64,000 nucleotides of DNA from contig BAJA01000013.1 in the NCBI GenBank assembly GCA_000613465.1, forward strand, positions 1-64,000. The letters run 5' to 3'. A program made the position numbers and the translations under genes. Under the pieces are notes generated by a model. It ran no database searches. It had not been told where the DNA came from and worked only from the letters and a program-made list of their open reading frames with translations. Position 1 is the stretch's first letter. The number at the start of each line of letters is the position of its first letter. The DNA is from Bacteroides nordii WAL 11050 = JCM 12987. Lineage in GTDB: Bacteria > Bacteroidota > Bacteroidia > Bacteroidales > Bacteroidaceae. Positions 47,205 to 59,000 of this stretch are shown in pieces.

Positions 47205-48661
47205 TTAGAGAGATTCAATGAAAGTGAGCAATGCACTCCGTTCTTCTTTACTCATTCTGGAGAAAAGGATACGTGATGCGGCACCTTCACCGTCATGCCA
47301 CATGATTGCTTCTGTCAGGTTGCGTGCACGTCCGTCGTGCAGGAAATAGGTATGTCCGTTTACGACCTCTTGAAGGCCGATACCCCACAATGGAGTAGTG
47401 CGCCATTCGCATCCTGCGGCTAATCCGCTGGGATAACCGTCGTCAAGTCCGGGACCCATGTCATGTAGCAGATAGTCGGAGTAGGGGTGGATGGTCTGAC
47501 TGCCTAACCAGGGGAGCTGTGTACCATTGAGCAATACAGTGCCTCGGGGGCGTGTATGCAGTGTCGGCGTGTGGCATAACTGGCATTTGGCTTTATAAAA
47601 CATCTCTTCTCCCTTCTTTACGGTTTCATTTGTCACGTTCCGTCGTGCAGGTACACCGAGGGTTTGCATGTAGAGGTCAACGTCTTCCATATCTTGTGTG
47701 GATACCTGAATACCATAATTGGCAAATCCCATCATCTGGCTTTGTCCCTGGCATACTTCTTCCGGATAGCGGTCGTTGGTTACACCGAGGTCAGAAGAAA
47801 AACCAAGTTCTACGGTCAGGTCGGCATGTTGTGCTTTATTGCCCGATACGCCAATCTGTTTTATCCCTCTTTCGGTGATATAATTAAGGCGTCCGCTAAT
47901 ACCATATTCCGGATAGTTACTTTTGGCTGCGAGACGTTTCAGCTCATCCAGATCCAGTGCCATCATTTGTCCCATGCCTACGTGGCGTAGGGGGATGCGT
48001 ACACTGATACGCAAATCTTCGGGAGCTATATTCTCGGCATACCAATCGGTAATTTCATAATGAGGTGTCTGTAGCTTGTACTCTTCTCCGTCAGGGAAGT
48101 TGAAGGTTTCTTCCGTGTAGGTAACCTTTAGTCTCCCCTCTGGTTTTACGCCATAGATGGCTTGGTCATGCAATACACGCCCATATTCGGATAGTACCCT
48201 CCGTTTTTTCTCAGGATATAAACCAGCATGGATGAAAATCCGTTCTCACTGCCTCCCACGGCTGTTGAAGGTTTTGAACGTCCGGCACCTTTGTGGCAGC
48301 TGGAACATGAGTATCCGGCATATACAGGGCCCAATCCTCCGCCTGAAGAATTATCCGTTCCTCTGGTTCGGTCGTATAGATTATTGCCCCGGTTGAACCG
48401 GTGTTCCAACTCTCCGGTTACCCAGTCTGCATTGATGTCGTAAGCATCTGATGCGGTAGCAAAGATCGTAGAGTATCCAGCTGATAGCTCGGCAGGTAAT
48501 GCTACACTTCCGTCCGGTTTGAGTATGAGCTTGTCATCCATAGAGTTGTCACATCCGCTGAGGGACAGACTTCCGAATAACACATACATACAAAGCCTTG
48601 CACAGGCTTTGTATGTATGTTGCTCTTTTGCCAAATAGTGTTTATCGACAAACAATTTCAT
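47205..48661 (-). pseudogene. Di-haem DUF1111 (putative thiol oxidoreductase) lipoprotein, one-base frameshift
   Basis: First frame from 48661: lipobox LSGC and the haem motif CSSCH (119-123) in GPVYAGYSCSSCHKGAGR, stopping after NGGYYPNMG. Adding one base in the C-run at 48180-48182 restores GRVLHDQAIYGVKPEGRLKV, and the second frame goes on to 47205 with the second haem motif CQLCH and HTYFLHDGRARNLTEAIMWH. Whole protein ~485 residues, the usual DUF1111 size. It works in the periplasm with imelysin in iron-related clusters. Homopolymer loss suggests a sequence error. Confidence 0.88.
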
Positions 48662-48686
48662 TTTAGGATGTTTTTAGTTACTGTTT

Positions 48687-49919
48687 TTATTCGGCTGCAG
48701 ATGCTATTTTACGACCGGCAAGTTCCAATCCGTCTACCAGGCTGGCACACTCTTTCTGAGCTTTTGTGATAGCTGCCTTCTGATCCAGGTTGCTGCGGAA
48801 TGGATAAGGGATATTTCTGATAGCCCGGCGGGTAGTAATGATTTGTGCTCTCAGAAGCTCATCCAGTTTTGGGTTGAGGCTTTTCACTACGCTGGAGAAA
48901 CTATTGGCAGTAGCATCTGTGCTATAATCGTTGTTTCTTTTGCCAAGGTAGGCGTTCTGGATACTGATGATGTTGTTTTCATAATCATCCAATGAGTTCC
49001 AGCTATACCATGATTCTACTTTGAGTACAGCTTCCTCTTTGTTACCGGCATTCCATTCATTAACCGGATCACCAATTTTAGCTTCACCTACTTCGTTGGC
49101 AATAGCCGGCATTCCGCCTTCTGTATTAAAAATATCGGCGATAGCTGCGGCAGCAGTTTTATAGAGATCTGTGCTGCTATGTCTTTTCATCATTTCACCA
49201 TAAGCAGTTGGCACATCAGCATCGGAACTTCCTAAGCCATCTTTCCATGCTGTATACAGTTCTTTAGTATCTTTCAGCATGTGTCTGGCTACTACTTTCA
49301 GGAACAATACTGCATTTTCTGTAAAGGCATCAGCCGCTTTGGCACTACCATCTGCAAACAACAGATATTCGGCAGTGTGGAAACCACGTACGTTTTGCGC
49401 TGCATTGGTAGGAGCATTGTCATCATCGTCTACTTCATCATCTACATGAGAGAAATCTCCTTTTTCAAGTACCTGCTGTATACCGTCTTTATCCAATGGC
49501 CAGCTATCAAGGCTCGGGTCGAGTTTTTTCAAGGCTGCGGGTCCATACAGGAAAGCTTCACTCTCTTCCCATGGAATACGTGCTGCTCTCCAGGCTTCAC
49601 ATATGTCGGCAATCTGGTTGTTGCTTAATGAACCATACTGCATGGCTTGTACCAATGTATTGAACGTTGTGATTTTCTCCAGCATCATTGCATAAGTGGG
49701 GAGTACTACATCATCTACATAAGTGGCAATGGCAGGATCCAGTATATCATCATTCAACTTGATCTTTGTGTCGGCTGCTGCAATCTCTGCTTTGTATTTT
49801 TCGAATGGATTTTCATAGGTATCTGTTTCACCCTTCTTTTTTTCATCATCATCACTACATGCACTGAACGTTAATGTAAGTCCCATTAACAAGATTGGAA
49901 ATAAATTTCTTGTCTTCAT
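48687..49919 (-). CDS. Imelysin family lipoprotein
   Basis: 410 residues. Lipobox LTFSACSDDD (Cys21), then imelysin domain with the GxHxxE metal-binding motif GFHTAEYLLF (Gly179, His181, Glu184), ADICEAWRAARIPWEESEAF and a C-terminal KAQKECASLVDGLELAGRKI. Imelysins are iron-regulated surface proteins thought to bind iron or haem; they are related to EfeO M75 proteins. Second in the operon behind the porin (31-bp gap). Confidence 0.92.
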   Translation of the reverse strand: MKTRNLFPILLMGLTLTFSACSDDDEKKKGETDTYENPFEKYKAEIAAADTKIKLNDDILDPAIATYVDDVVLPTYAMMLEKITTFNTLVQAMQYGSLSNNQIADICEAWRAARIPWEESEAFLYGPAALKKLDPSLDSWPLDKDGIQQVLEKGDFSHVDDEVDDDDNAPTNAAQNVRGFHTAEYLLFADGSAKAADAFTENAVLFLKVVARHMLKDTKELYTAWKDGLGSSDADVPTAYGEMMKRHSSTDLYKTAAAAIADIFNTEGGMPAIANEVGEAKIGDPVNEWNAGNKEEAVLKVESWYSWNSLDDYENNIISIQNAYLGKRNNDYSTDATANSFSSVVKSLNPKLDELLRAQIITTRRAIRNIPYPFRSNLDQKAAITKAQKECASLVDGLELAGRKIASAAE

Positions 49920-49950
49920 CTTTTTACTTTCTATTTGTTTATTATTAAAG

Positions 49951-51252
49951 TTATCTCTTTACAAACCAACCCACATAGGCAATACCTATTGAGGTTATAT
50001 TTTCGTTGTTGTATTTACCACCGCCAATTCTGCGTTTGCTGTAGTCTGCTTTTACTACGAGGTTGGGCAGTGCATAGTAGTTTAGTCCTACTGTCCACAT
50101 AGAGGTTTTGAGGCGGGCATCCGGTGTTTTCAGATAACCGGCCTTTTCCATAGGATTATAATATTCGTAGCGAACAAACGGATAAATGCGTGGTGCTTTT
50201 TCACCGAAGAAAGATCCGATGTTGTAGCCTGCTTCTCCTGCATAGCTTACTGCATTTTTAGCTACGTCTGTGGTAGGATATCCGGTCGCTTTTGGTGATT
50301 TACGATTGATTTCCGAAAGGCTGGCAGCTTCTCCGAGATTACCATAAACCATATTGGCACGAGCTATGAAAGTGTTTTTCGGACTCTTATACTGTGCATC
50401 TGCTGTAAAAATTGTTACAGGGAACTTATGTCCTATATTTCTGCTTGGTTTACTACTGTTTTTTGCTGTTTGGTTATAATAGAAAGAACCGCCGATACGA
50501 AGTCCGCGTATTCCGGAGTAATTGAGTCGTGCCACAAATGCAGGACTTGTGAAATTGTCAATTTCGAATGCTTCCTGGCGTCCTTTACCTACCCAGTTTG
50601 TATTACGGAAGTTTTGGGGGTCCAGTCCGGCTACTAATTGCAACTCATAATCAAATTTATATACTTTACCGAAGAATGCGATACCCGTTTCGTGCCAGGT
50701 AGAAGGAAGTATGGTAGTTTCTCCTTCGGGGCGATAGACTCCAAAGAAATTAACCGGTTCGTGATGTGAGTTAGTCAGACCAACGGGAACAATCATGTGT
50801 CCGGCGCGGATGTTGAAAGCAGGATGAATCAATTTGGTAATATGGAATTGTTCGAGTGCTACTTCACCTCCTTTTTCTATTTCAACTTCATACTCCCCGT
50901 TTTCTTCGTACCATTCTATCTCGCGTGCACTTCCTGTTCCTCCATATTCAAATTCGATTTCGGCACCTAATATCCAGGTGGGAGAGAACTTATAGTCAAA
51001 GGCGAGTACAAAGCGCGGGATTGCAACTGTACCCCGGTTCTCTTTCACACTACCCTTTTCGGTCATTCGGTTGAGTCCGTAATCCATGTAGCTTGCTACC
51101 ATTTCACCATATCCGCCAAAACGGAACTTATTATATTCTTCTGTGTAAGAAGAACTCTTTTCTTCTTTCTTAGTAGAGTCTTTTCCCTGTGCAACTGTTT
51201 TGCCGAAAGACATCAGGAAACAGAGGATAAATAAACTTGTTAATTTTCTCAT
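49951..51252 (-). CDS. Outer-membrane porin
   Basis: 433 residues with a signal peptide (MRKLTSLFILCFLMSFGKTV AQ). Barrel starts FRFGGYGEMVASYMDYGLNR and ends SIGIAYVGWFVKR; TNSHHEPVNFFGVYRPEGET is a conserved plug-loop segment of Bacteroides porins near oxidoreductases. First gene of the six-gene operon, behind a standard promoter. Probably the entry route for the ligand used by the downstream imelysin and haem proteins. Confidence 0.85.
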   Translation of the reverse strand: MRKLTSLFILCFLMSFGKTVAQGKDSTKKEEKSSSYTEEYNKFRFGGYGEMVASYMDYGLNRMTEKGSVKENRGTVAIPRFVLAFDYKFSPTWILGAEIEFEYGGTGSAREIEWYEENGEYEVEIEKGGEVALEQFHITKLIHPAFNIRAGHMIVPVGLTNSHHEPVNFFGVYRPEGETTILPSTWHETGIAFFGKVYKFDYELQLVAGLDPQNFRNTNWVGKGRQEAFEIDNFTSPAFVARLNYSGIRGLRIGGSFYYNQTAKNSSKPSRNIGHKFPVTIFTADAQYKSPKNTFIARANMVYGNLGEAASLSEINRKSPKATGYPTTDVAKNAVSYAGEAGYNIGSFFGEKAPRIYPFVRYEYYNPMEKAGYLKTPDARLKTSMWTVGLNYYALPNLVVKADYSKRRIGGGKYNNENITSIGIAYVGWFVKR

Positions 51253-51275
51253 GTTTTATATAAATTTTTCTGGGG

Positions 51276-51306
51276 CAAAGGTAGATGAGATTAAAAAGGG
51301 CGACAA
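51276..51306 (-). promoter_or_regulatory. Promoter of the porin-imelysin-DUF1111-porin-cytochrome-RidA operon
   Basis: Minus strand TTG (51304-51306), 20 bp, TACCTTTG (51276-51283), 23 bp before the ATG. No AATGGGGATT site. Confidence 0.7.
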
Positions 51307-51567
51307 TACCCACAAATAATGAATGTTATAGTCGGTTATCAGTATAAATAGGTAATTAAGATTTAAAAGATTAGAATAATTATGAAAAGGAAGTTATTTA
51401 TGACTTTTTTATAAAGAAAGGCTACAAAATGAGGTAGATGTGTATAAATAATTTTGCCGATTTACATCTGTATCTCAGTTTTTTGTTATCTTTGTTAATG
51501 GTAAAGCATATTCTTTAACAATTGAATGATAAGGAGTACTTTATCTTGTAACTTAAATACTGTTGCT
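51307..51567. other. Intergenic stretch before the RHS cluster
   Basis: A/T-rich; holds a TATCTTTG -7 box at 51487-51494, 73 bp before the ATG at 51568, and otherwise no gene, hairpin or repeat that I can support. Confidence 0.5.
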
Positions 51568-52757
51568 ATGGGAAAATCATTGCTATTACTATTATCATTC
51601 TCTTTTTTTCTACTTTTTGGGCTTTTAGTCAAATAACCTATAAGAATAATTGTATTCGTAGTGGAGATGAAATCATAAAAGAGCAAGTTGAATTTAAGGA
51701 TCCAGGAAGATCTGGTGAAAATGTTATCTGGAATTTCAGTGAACTTAAAACGATTAATTCTAAATATAAATTGAGTTTTCATTCTCCTTGTCTTATTAAT
51801 GATAGTATCTATATTATGGGATGTGATACTCTTTTAAAGGAGAATTCAGATATCAACAATTTAATTATTGGCAAAGAACATTCTACGATGTATTATTATC
51901 AAGTAAAGAATGATACATTATTCTGTTTGGGACATGAAAATCCTATAACCCTTATGCACAATACAATTCCATTTCCATTAATGACATATCCTTTTGATTA
52001 CAAACAAAGAATTGAGCATAAATTTGAGTCTGAAGGAATACATTCTTCACAAAGTGGGACTAATACTTTTGGGAATATAAGTATTGAATCGGATGCTTAT
52101 GGGAAAATGATATTGCCTACTGGCGATACACTTAATCATGTTGTTAGAATTAAAACGACTCAATTAATAAATGATACTTTATATATAAAGAATAATATTG
52201 GACCGAATGATATTAGTAATATATTTCTAAGGAAACAATTAAAAAAGAAAGTTGAAAAGCATCATAAACAAATAGAAGCAGATACATATAGTTGGTATGT
52301 TCAAGGTTATCGTTATCCAGTCTTTGAAACGGTTCAGGCATTTGATGTTATAGATAGCTTAAAAAAACAGACATTTGCAGCTGCTTATTTTTATCCACCT
52401 GTAAACCACTATTATCTGGATGACGATTTAGATAATACAATAGTATTGGATAGTTTGAATAATGAGAAAGCTCCGAATATACTTACAAATTGGATTAATC
52501 AGAATTTCTCTCATAACTTCTGGCCCAATCCTGTTTCGACAGAATTGAATATAGAATATAAGTTAGAACAAGGAGCTAATGTCGGCATAACATTGTATAG
52601 CTCTGTACATGGGATCGTGAAAATAATTCCTGTGAAGTATATGGATATGGGATTATATAGAGAAACAATTGATTGTTCTACTCTTTTTCCGGGAGCATAT
52701 ATCATACAGTTTAATGTGGAAAATGAATTGATATCTAATATTGTTCTTAAAAAATGA
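51568..52757 (+). CDS. Secreted protein with T9SS type A-like C-terminal domain (frameshift in the signal peptide)
   Basis: The hydrophobic start MGKSLLLLLSFSFFLLF belongs to this gene, but a one-base loss in the T-runs at 51602-51618 shifts the frame. Adding a T gives WAFSQITYKNNCIRSGDEII and runs on into the clear frame. Restored length is ~396 residues. The middle is of unknown fold. The C-terminus (NFWPNPVSTELNI, GAYIIQFNVENELISNIVLK) is a type A sorting domain like that at 3-407. It overlaps the RHS gene by 4 bp, so the two are one operon. Confidence 0.75.
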
Positions 52758-55700
52758 TAGTAATGAAGAAAACCACAATAATATTGCTCTATTTTTTTGT
52801 AAGTATTATGATCTTAAAAGCCCAAGCTGAAGTTAAGGATAGTATTATAAATAGTATTCAATTAGATTCTATTCAATTGCGTTCAGCAGTTCCAATGGCA
52901 GATACAAGATATATTCCTAATATACCAAATGTAGTGTTACCTACGCCTGAGTCTCAAAAATTCATGAAATATGGTAATCATGAACCTTCTTTAGCTACAG
53001 GCACCGTAAACATAAGTATTCCATTTTATCAAATCAATATTGGAAATTTTTCTTTGCCGATCTCTTTTCAATATGCAACAAATGGTATTAAACCAGAAGA
53101 TAGTCCTCATCCGATGGGGTATGGCTGGATATTGCAGCCTGCTTTGAGAATTACAAGAATTTTAATGGGGCGAAATGATTTTTCATCTCGTCGGAGTACT
53201 TGTGATGTGGCTGAAATGGATTTCTCAAATTTTCAGCAAGAATTTCTTTATTTAAAAAGTACGTTGACTAAATTAAATGATAATTATCCCAGCGATTGGG
53301 AATATACAAATATCGATTCAAAAGTGGATATTTTTACAATACATCTTCCTGATGAAAAGATTAACTTTGTGCTTGAAAAAGAAGGAGATAAATGGATTGG
53401 TATAACAGATGGATCATTCGCAAAAATAGAAGCAACCGAACGACAGATTATAGTGAAAGATGAAAAAGGTATAACATATATTTTTGGAGGAGATGATAGC
53501 TGTTTAGAAAAAAGAACATATTATTCAAATGGTAATCCACAACTTTATATATCTGCATGGGGATTAAAAAAGATTATATTACCTAATAATAATATAGTGT
53601 TATTTGATTGGGAAGCAAAAAGTCGAATATCCAGATCATTTAAGAGCCATTCTGAAAGTTGGTTTGATTTTCATTCATGGGTACCTATGAATTTTTATCT
53701 TCATGGTTATGAGATTGATGACGATTTGTCTCAAAAAGAACCGATAATGAGTCATAGTACTGAAGGAGAGATATGTAAAACACTTCAAAACATTTTGATA
53801 AAAAAAAATATATTTCCCTCTTGGTACTGTTGAATTTAATTATATGAATAATAGTAATTGTACTCTTAATGAAATAAAGGTAAGCTCAAATTTAAATTTA
53901 GTAAAAAAAGTTTGTTTGGAATATAATACTGAAGGCGATTTATTGAATAATTTAACCATATCGGGAGAAGGTCGTTATAGCTTTGAATATAATCCGCAGC
54001 GTTTTTCCTTTTTTCAGGAAAATGGTAGTACTGGTTATTACGTACCACAAGATTATTGGGGATATTATAATGGAGAAGGGATGGGACTTTTAGTACCTAA
54101 GATGATTGTTTTAACATCAACTAGTGGAATAAATTATTATGCAGGAGGGATGTCAAGAAAGGTTGACGGTAATTTTATAAAAGCTAATATTTTAGAAAAA
54201 GTAACATATCCATTAGGAGGTACTACCGAGTTTAAGTATGAGACACATAAATTTCTAGGGAGAGATATAAATACTCTTTGTAAAGAGAATCCTGGGATTT
54301 CTCATATATCATATAAACAATTAACAGAAGGTGGAGGGGTACGATTGTCTCAAATGATAACAAAAGATTCTCCAACTGCTCCTGCAGTAATTAAGACATA
54401 TAAATATGGGGATACTATGGGTACTAATGAAGAACAAGCAAAAATAGATTCTTATTATACTGGATATGGTATTGCTCCTGCAGAGCCAACTTTAGATACC
54501 TTTGTGGATGAGGGTGCAGCCGTTACTATATCTACGATGTGGAGGGGTACGGATTTTGAGGCTCCTCTATATGTTACTCGACGTGTGCTTTCTTTTAGCT
54601 CTCAATCTTACATCTGGAACTATATGTTATTTGAACCCAATGTTTGGTATGATAAAGTTACCGAGTTTCAGAATGATGATATTAAAACAGTTTATAAATA
54701 TGAATATGAGAATAGTGTTAAGAATGCCATGTCTAACAGGACATCTTCAGCTGCTGGACTTTCTGCTCTGGATTGGACTTTGGGGCCTAATTATGGTCCT
54801 AATGGTAGGCAACTGCGACCTCAATGGGCATTAGGTGAAGGTCAGAGCTTTTTCAATCCGCGATATCCATATCAACTAAATACGATATCCGCTCCTAATT
54901 TGGTAGAAAAGATTAAATACGTCAAAGTAAATAATTCTTTTAATAAAATACAGAGAGAACAAATAGAATATGACTATCATTTATTTCATGAGTTTAATAA
55001 TCTTGAGGTTTTACTTGGAATACAGAATCATTTAAACTATAGCGGTCCTTGTAATTGTAATTGTGAGAATGAACTGTCGCCTCACTTTACATGGACAGAT
55101 CTTACTAAGGATTCTTTTAAACCGTGTCGGGTCCTTCCGGGAAAAATTTATGGTGCTTTTGATTCTTATTCTGGTGGTTTCTATGATTCTTATTCTTATC
55201 AATTGCAGTTTGCACGTCTTTTTCCCAGAAAAGAGATTGTAACCGTATATAATACAAATGGTGCAATCACCAATACCACAGAATATAACTATGTAGTACG
55301 GGAAAATAAAAAAATACTGAAAGGAAAAATAACTTCTATCGGTGGAACGGGAAATACACTAAACGAAGAATTTTTATATCCATGGGAAGACCTTTCTGCC
55401 TTATCTCCTGAACAGATGAGTACTGCGTCTGATTTGATAAATTCTAATAGAATGACTACTCCTGTTCAGTATGAAAAGAAAATTAATGGGAGTGTTATTA
55501 GTAAGAAAATAATCACATACAAAGATTATGGTAATGGTCTGATTCTTCCTCAGAAAGAAAATTATAGTACTAAGGCAGATACCGGACAAGTACGTATCAT
55601 ATATCACGAATATGATGCAAAAGGTAATCCTTTGTATATAACAAAAGATGGTGGTACAAAGATTGTCTATATTTGGAGTTACGAGGGGCAATATCCTGTG

Positions 55701-56024
55701 GCTGAAATAAAAAATGCTTCTTATGAGGAAGTACTGAATGTTTTAAATACAAACCAGTTAGTGATGATACAAAATGCAAAGAATCCAGCTGATGAAACAT
55801 TAGAAATGATGGGGGATTTATTACGTACAAATCTTCCTTATGCCTTTGTAACAACTTATAAATATAGACCTTTGATAGGTATAAATGAAATCACTGATCC
55901 CTCCGGAATAACAACCTATTATGAATATGATAGTTTAGGACGGTTAAAACGAACCTATCTGAAAGATGAAAGCAATCAAGAAAAGACTCTTCAGATTTAT
56001 GATTATAATTACCACGATCAATAA
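52754..56024 (+). pseudogene. RHS repeat protein with SpvB-like N-terminus, frameshift in an A9 run
   Basis: Signal peptide (TTIILLYFFVSIMILKAQAE), then an N-terminal SpvB/TcdB-toxin-like module (TGTVNISIPFYQINIGNFSL, GYGWILQPALRITRI). The first frame stops at 53833. Removing one A from the nine at 53800-53808 gives KIYFPLGTVEFNYMNNSNCT and leads into the second frame. The C-terminus has RHS/YD repeats (TYYEYDSLGRLKRTYLKDES). Whole protein ~1090 residues; it lacks an RHS core and tip domain. The A9 tract could also act as a slippage switch. Located between the CTD protein and the full RHS protein. Confidence 0.85.
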
Positions 56025-56030
56025 CATAAA

Positions 56031-59000
56031 GTGATTATGAAAAAATACATATTAGCTATAGTATACTTAATATATTCTATTTGTGTATTATCACAAAGTC
56101 AGGATCAAAACTATATCAAGACCAGAACTATGGTGGATGAGACGGATCAAAATAAATATTTAGATGTAATAGAATATTTTGATGGCTTAGGACGTCTGAC
56201 GCAAACAGTTCAGGTTGGTATTACTCCTGCGCATAACAGTCTGGTAACATTGCAAGAGTATGATATGTATGGGAGAGAATGTGCTACATGGTTGCCTGCA
56301 ATTATAATGGGAAATAATGGCAATTTCACTAATGTAACAGATCTAAAATCGTCGGCAATTACTTCTTATGGGAATGATTCAAATCCGTATTCAAAAACTA
56401 TTTATGAAGCATCTCCTTTAAATAGAGTTTTGGAACAATACGGTCCGGGAGCTAACTGGCACAGTAGTAATTCTTCGAATAAGGTGAGTTATTTGACAAA
56501 TGATGCTACTGGTAATCGTTCTTGTATGTACTTCAAAATAGATGGTAGTGGCTTAAATGCATCTCTTGTAAAGTCTGGGTTATATGCTGCGGGGGAATTA
56601 TATGTAACTGAAAAGAAGAATGAAATAGGAAATCTTTCTTATGAATTTAAAAATAGCTTGGAACAAACTATTCTTATTCGACAGATGAACAATAATGAAG
56701 CTCACGATACTTATTATGTCTATGATGATTTTGGTAATTTGAATTATGTTATTCCTCCGATATTAGCCGATAAAATAATAAAGGAGAATAAATCTATGGC
56801 AGATAATAGTCTTGAAGTAAAGCAATATGCCTATCTATATAAATATGATGAACGTAACCGTTGCATTAGAAAGCGTTTGCCAGGATGTGACTGGATTTAT
56901 TATGTATATGATAGAACAGATCGATTGATCTTTACTCAGGATGGTGAATCACGCAAAAAGCATGAATGGATATATTCTATTCCTGATGCGTTAGGTAGAA
57001 TAGTTCAAACCGGTACTTGTCGGAATACTGATATATCAAATGAAAATTATAAGGATAAGCTTGTCATTGGAACATATAACGTAGAAAAAGGATATTCTTT
57101 CTCCGATTTTATTCCTGAAAATAGAAGATACTTTATGAATAATTATTATGATAATTATGATTTTCTTACCGATAGGAATAAAGAACTCGTATACGAAGAT
57201 CGTCCGGGGTATGGTAAACGATATAATGTTAATGATTATTCTGCAAAAGGGCTACTCACCGGTACTTATGTAAATACAATTCCTGCAGGCTGGGAAGGAG
57301 CTTTAGATGAGCATTCTGCTTTATATTGTGATGATCGTGGACGCCTTATTCAGTCCAGGAAGAGTAGAATGTCAGGAGAAGCATTTGACAATGAATATTT
57401 AGCTTATAATTTTCAAGGACAACCTGTAAAAAGATTGCATGAGCACTTAATGACTGATATAAATCAAACCAGTGAACTATATAGTTATGAGTATGATCAT
57501 GCAGGACGCTTAATAGAAACACGACATAAATTGAATGAGAGGAATGAGGTTGTTATTGCTCGAAATACATATGATGAATTGGGGCGATTGATTTCGGAAC
57601 AAGCAAATGGTCAGGAAGGTCTGCAAACGGATTATTCATACAATATCCGCTCATGGACAACAAACCTAAATAACAGTGTATATAGAGAAAGTATTGAATA
57701 TAATAACATTGGGAATGTGATATATATGAATGAATATAGACATTCAAAAAGGCCTCAATATTATTGGGAAGTATCAATGGAGTATGATGATCTTTCAAGA
57801 ATGACAAGCTATGCGGATGCAGGATATGGAGCGGCACCTACCACCTTTTTTGAGTACGATAAGCATGGGAATATTATATATATAGATAGGAGTGGTGTCA
57901 CTGCTGAAGATAGTTACGATTCTTGTGATGAATTGACGATTACTCATTCTGGGAATCAAGTTCAATCAGTGGTTGATGCTACAGACTGTTCAGAAACATA
58001 TTATTCATATGATTTTAGAAATTTAACAGGAGTTGGAACCTCTGCTTCTTATGAGTATGATCTGAATGGTGCAGTCACAAAAGATCCTTATAAAGGTGCA
58101 ACGATAATAAATAATAGTCTTAACTTACCGCAACAAATAACCGTTAATAATAATTTGGCATCCGGTAGTATTACTTATGTTTACTTAGCAACGGGGGAGA
58201 AGATAATGGCTTCAAGCTCTGTATCATTAAGACGTTCGCTTAATCCTGCCGAAATAGCAGGAGGAGTATCAACAATGGCTTCTACTGACAGAGACGAGGC
58301 TACATTTTATTTTGGAAATATTATATATAAAACAACTCCTGAGGGTGAACCATATCTTGATAAGATTCTTATAGATAATGGGTATATTAAAGATGGGGAA
58401 TATTATTTTTATATCAAAGATCATTTAGGAAATAATAGGGCTACTGCTTTTTCAACGGGTTCTGTAAAAGGAATGGATGACTATTTCCCTTATGGTATGC
58501 CGGTAATAGATTCCAAGTGGGGAAAAAATCCGCAGGCATATCGTTTTGGAGGTAAAGAACTTGAGAGATTGATGGGATTAAACTTATATGACTTTCAGGC
58601 CCGTTGGCATGATCCGGCTTTAGGACGATTTATGTCTGTTGATCCGTTGTGTGAGAAATATTATTCAATAAGTCCGTATGCGTATTGTATGAATAATCCG
58701 ATAAAATATATTGATCCGAATGGAAAGGATTGGATAGTTGCAAATGGTACTTCTAATTATGAGTGGAGAAATGATATTACTGCAGAATCTACAATACCTA
58801 AGGGATATCAATATGTTGGAGCGAATGATTCTGATATTCTTTCTCATTTAGGATTGCCTACTTCTTTTCTTGAATATAGTTCTAACAGAATAGGTTCGAT
58901 TGCTTCAGATGCAGAAGTAGGGAGATATGCTGTTTCTCATATGATAAATGTAAAAGAAAAAAGTAATGCTACAATTGATGTGAACGTTTCTTACACTAGA

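Noticed and set aside
51495..51782. Minus-strand ORF of 95 codons at the start of the CTD protein gene
   Set aside because: It covers the signal-peptide region of the plus-strand gene, whose frame is restored by one base.
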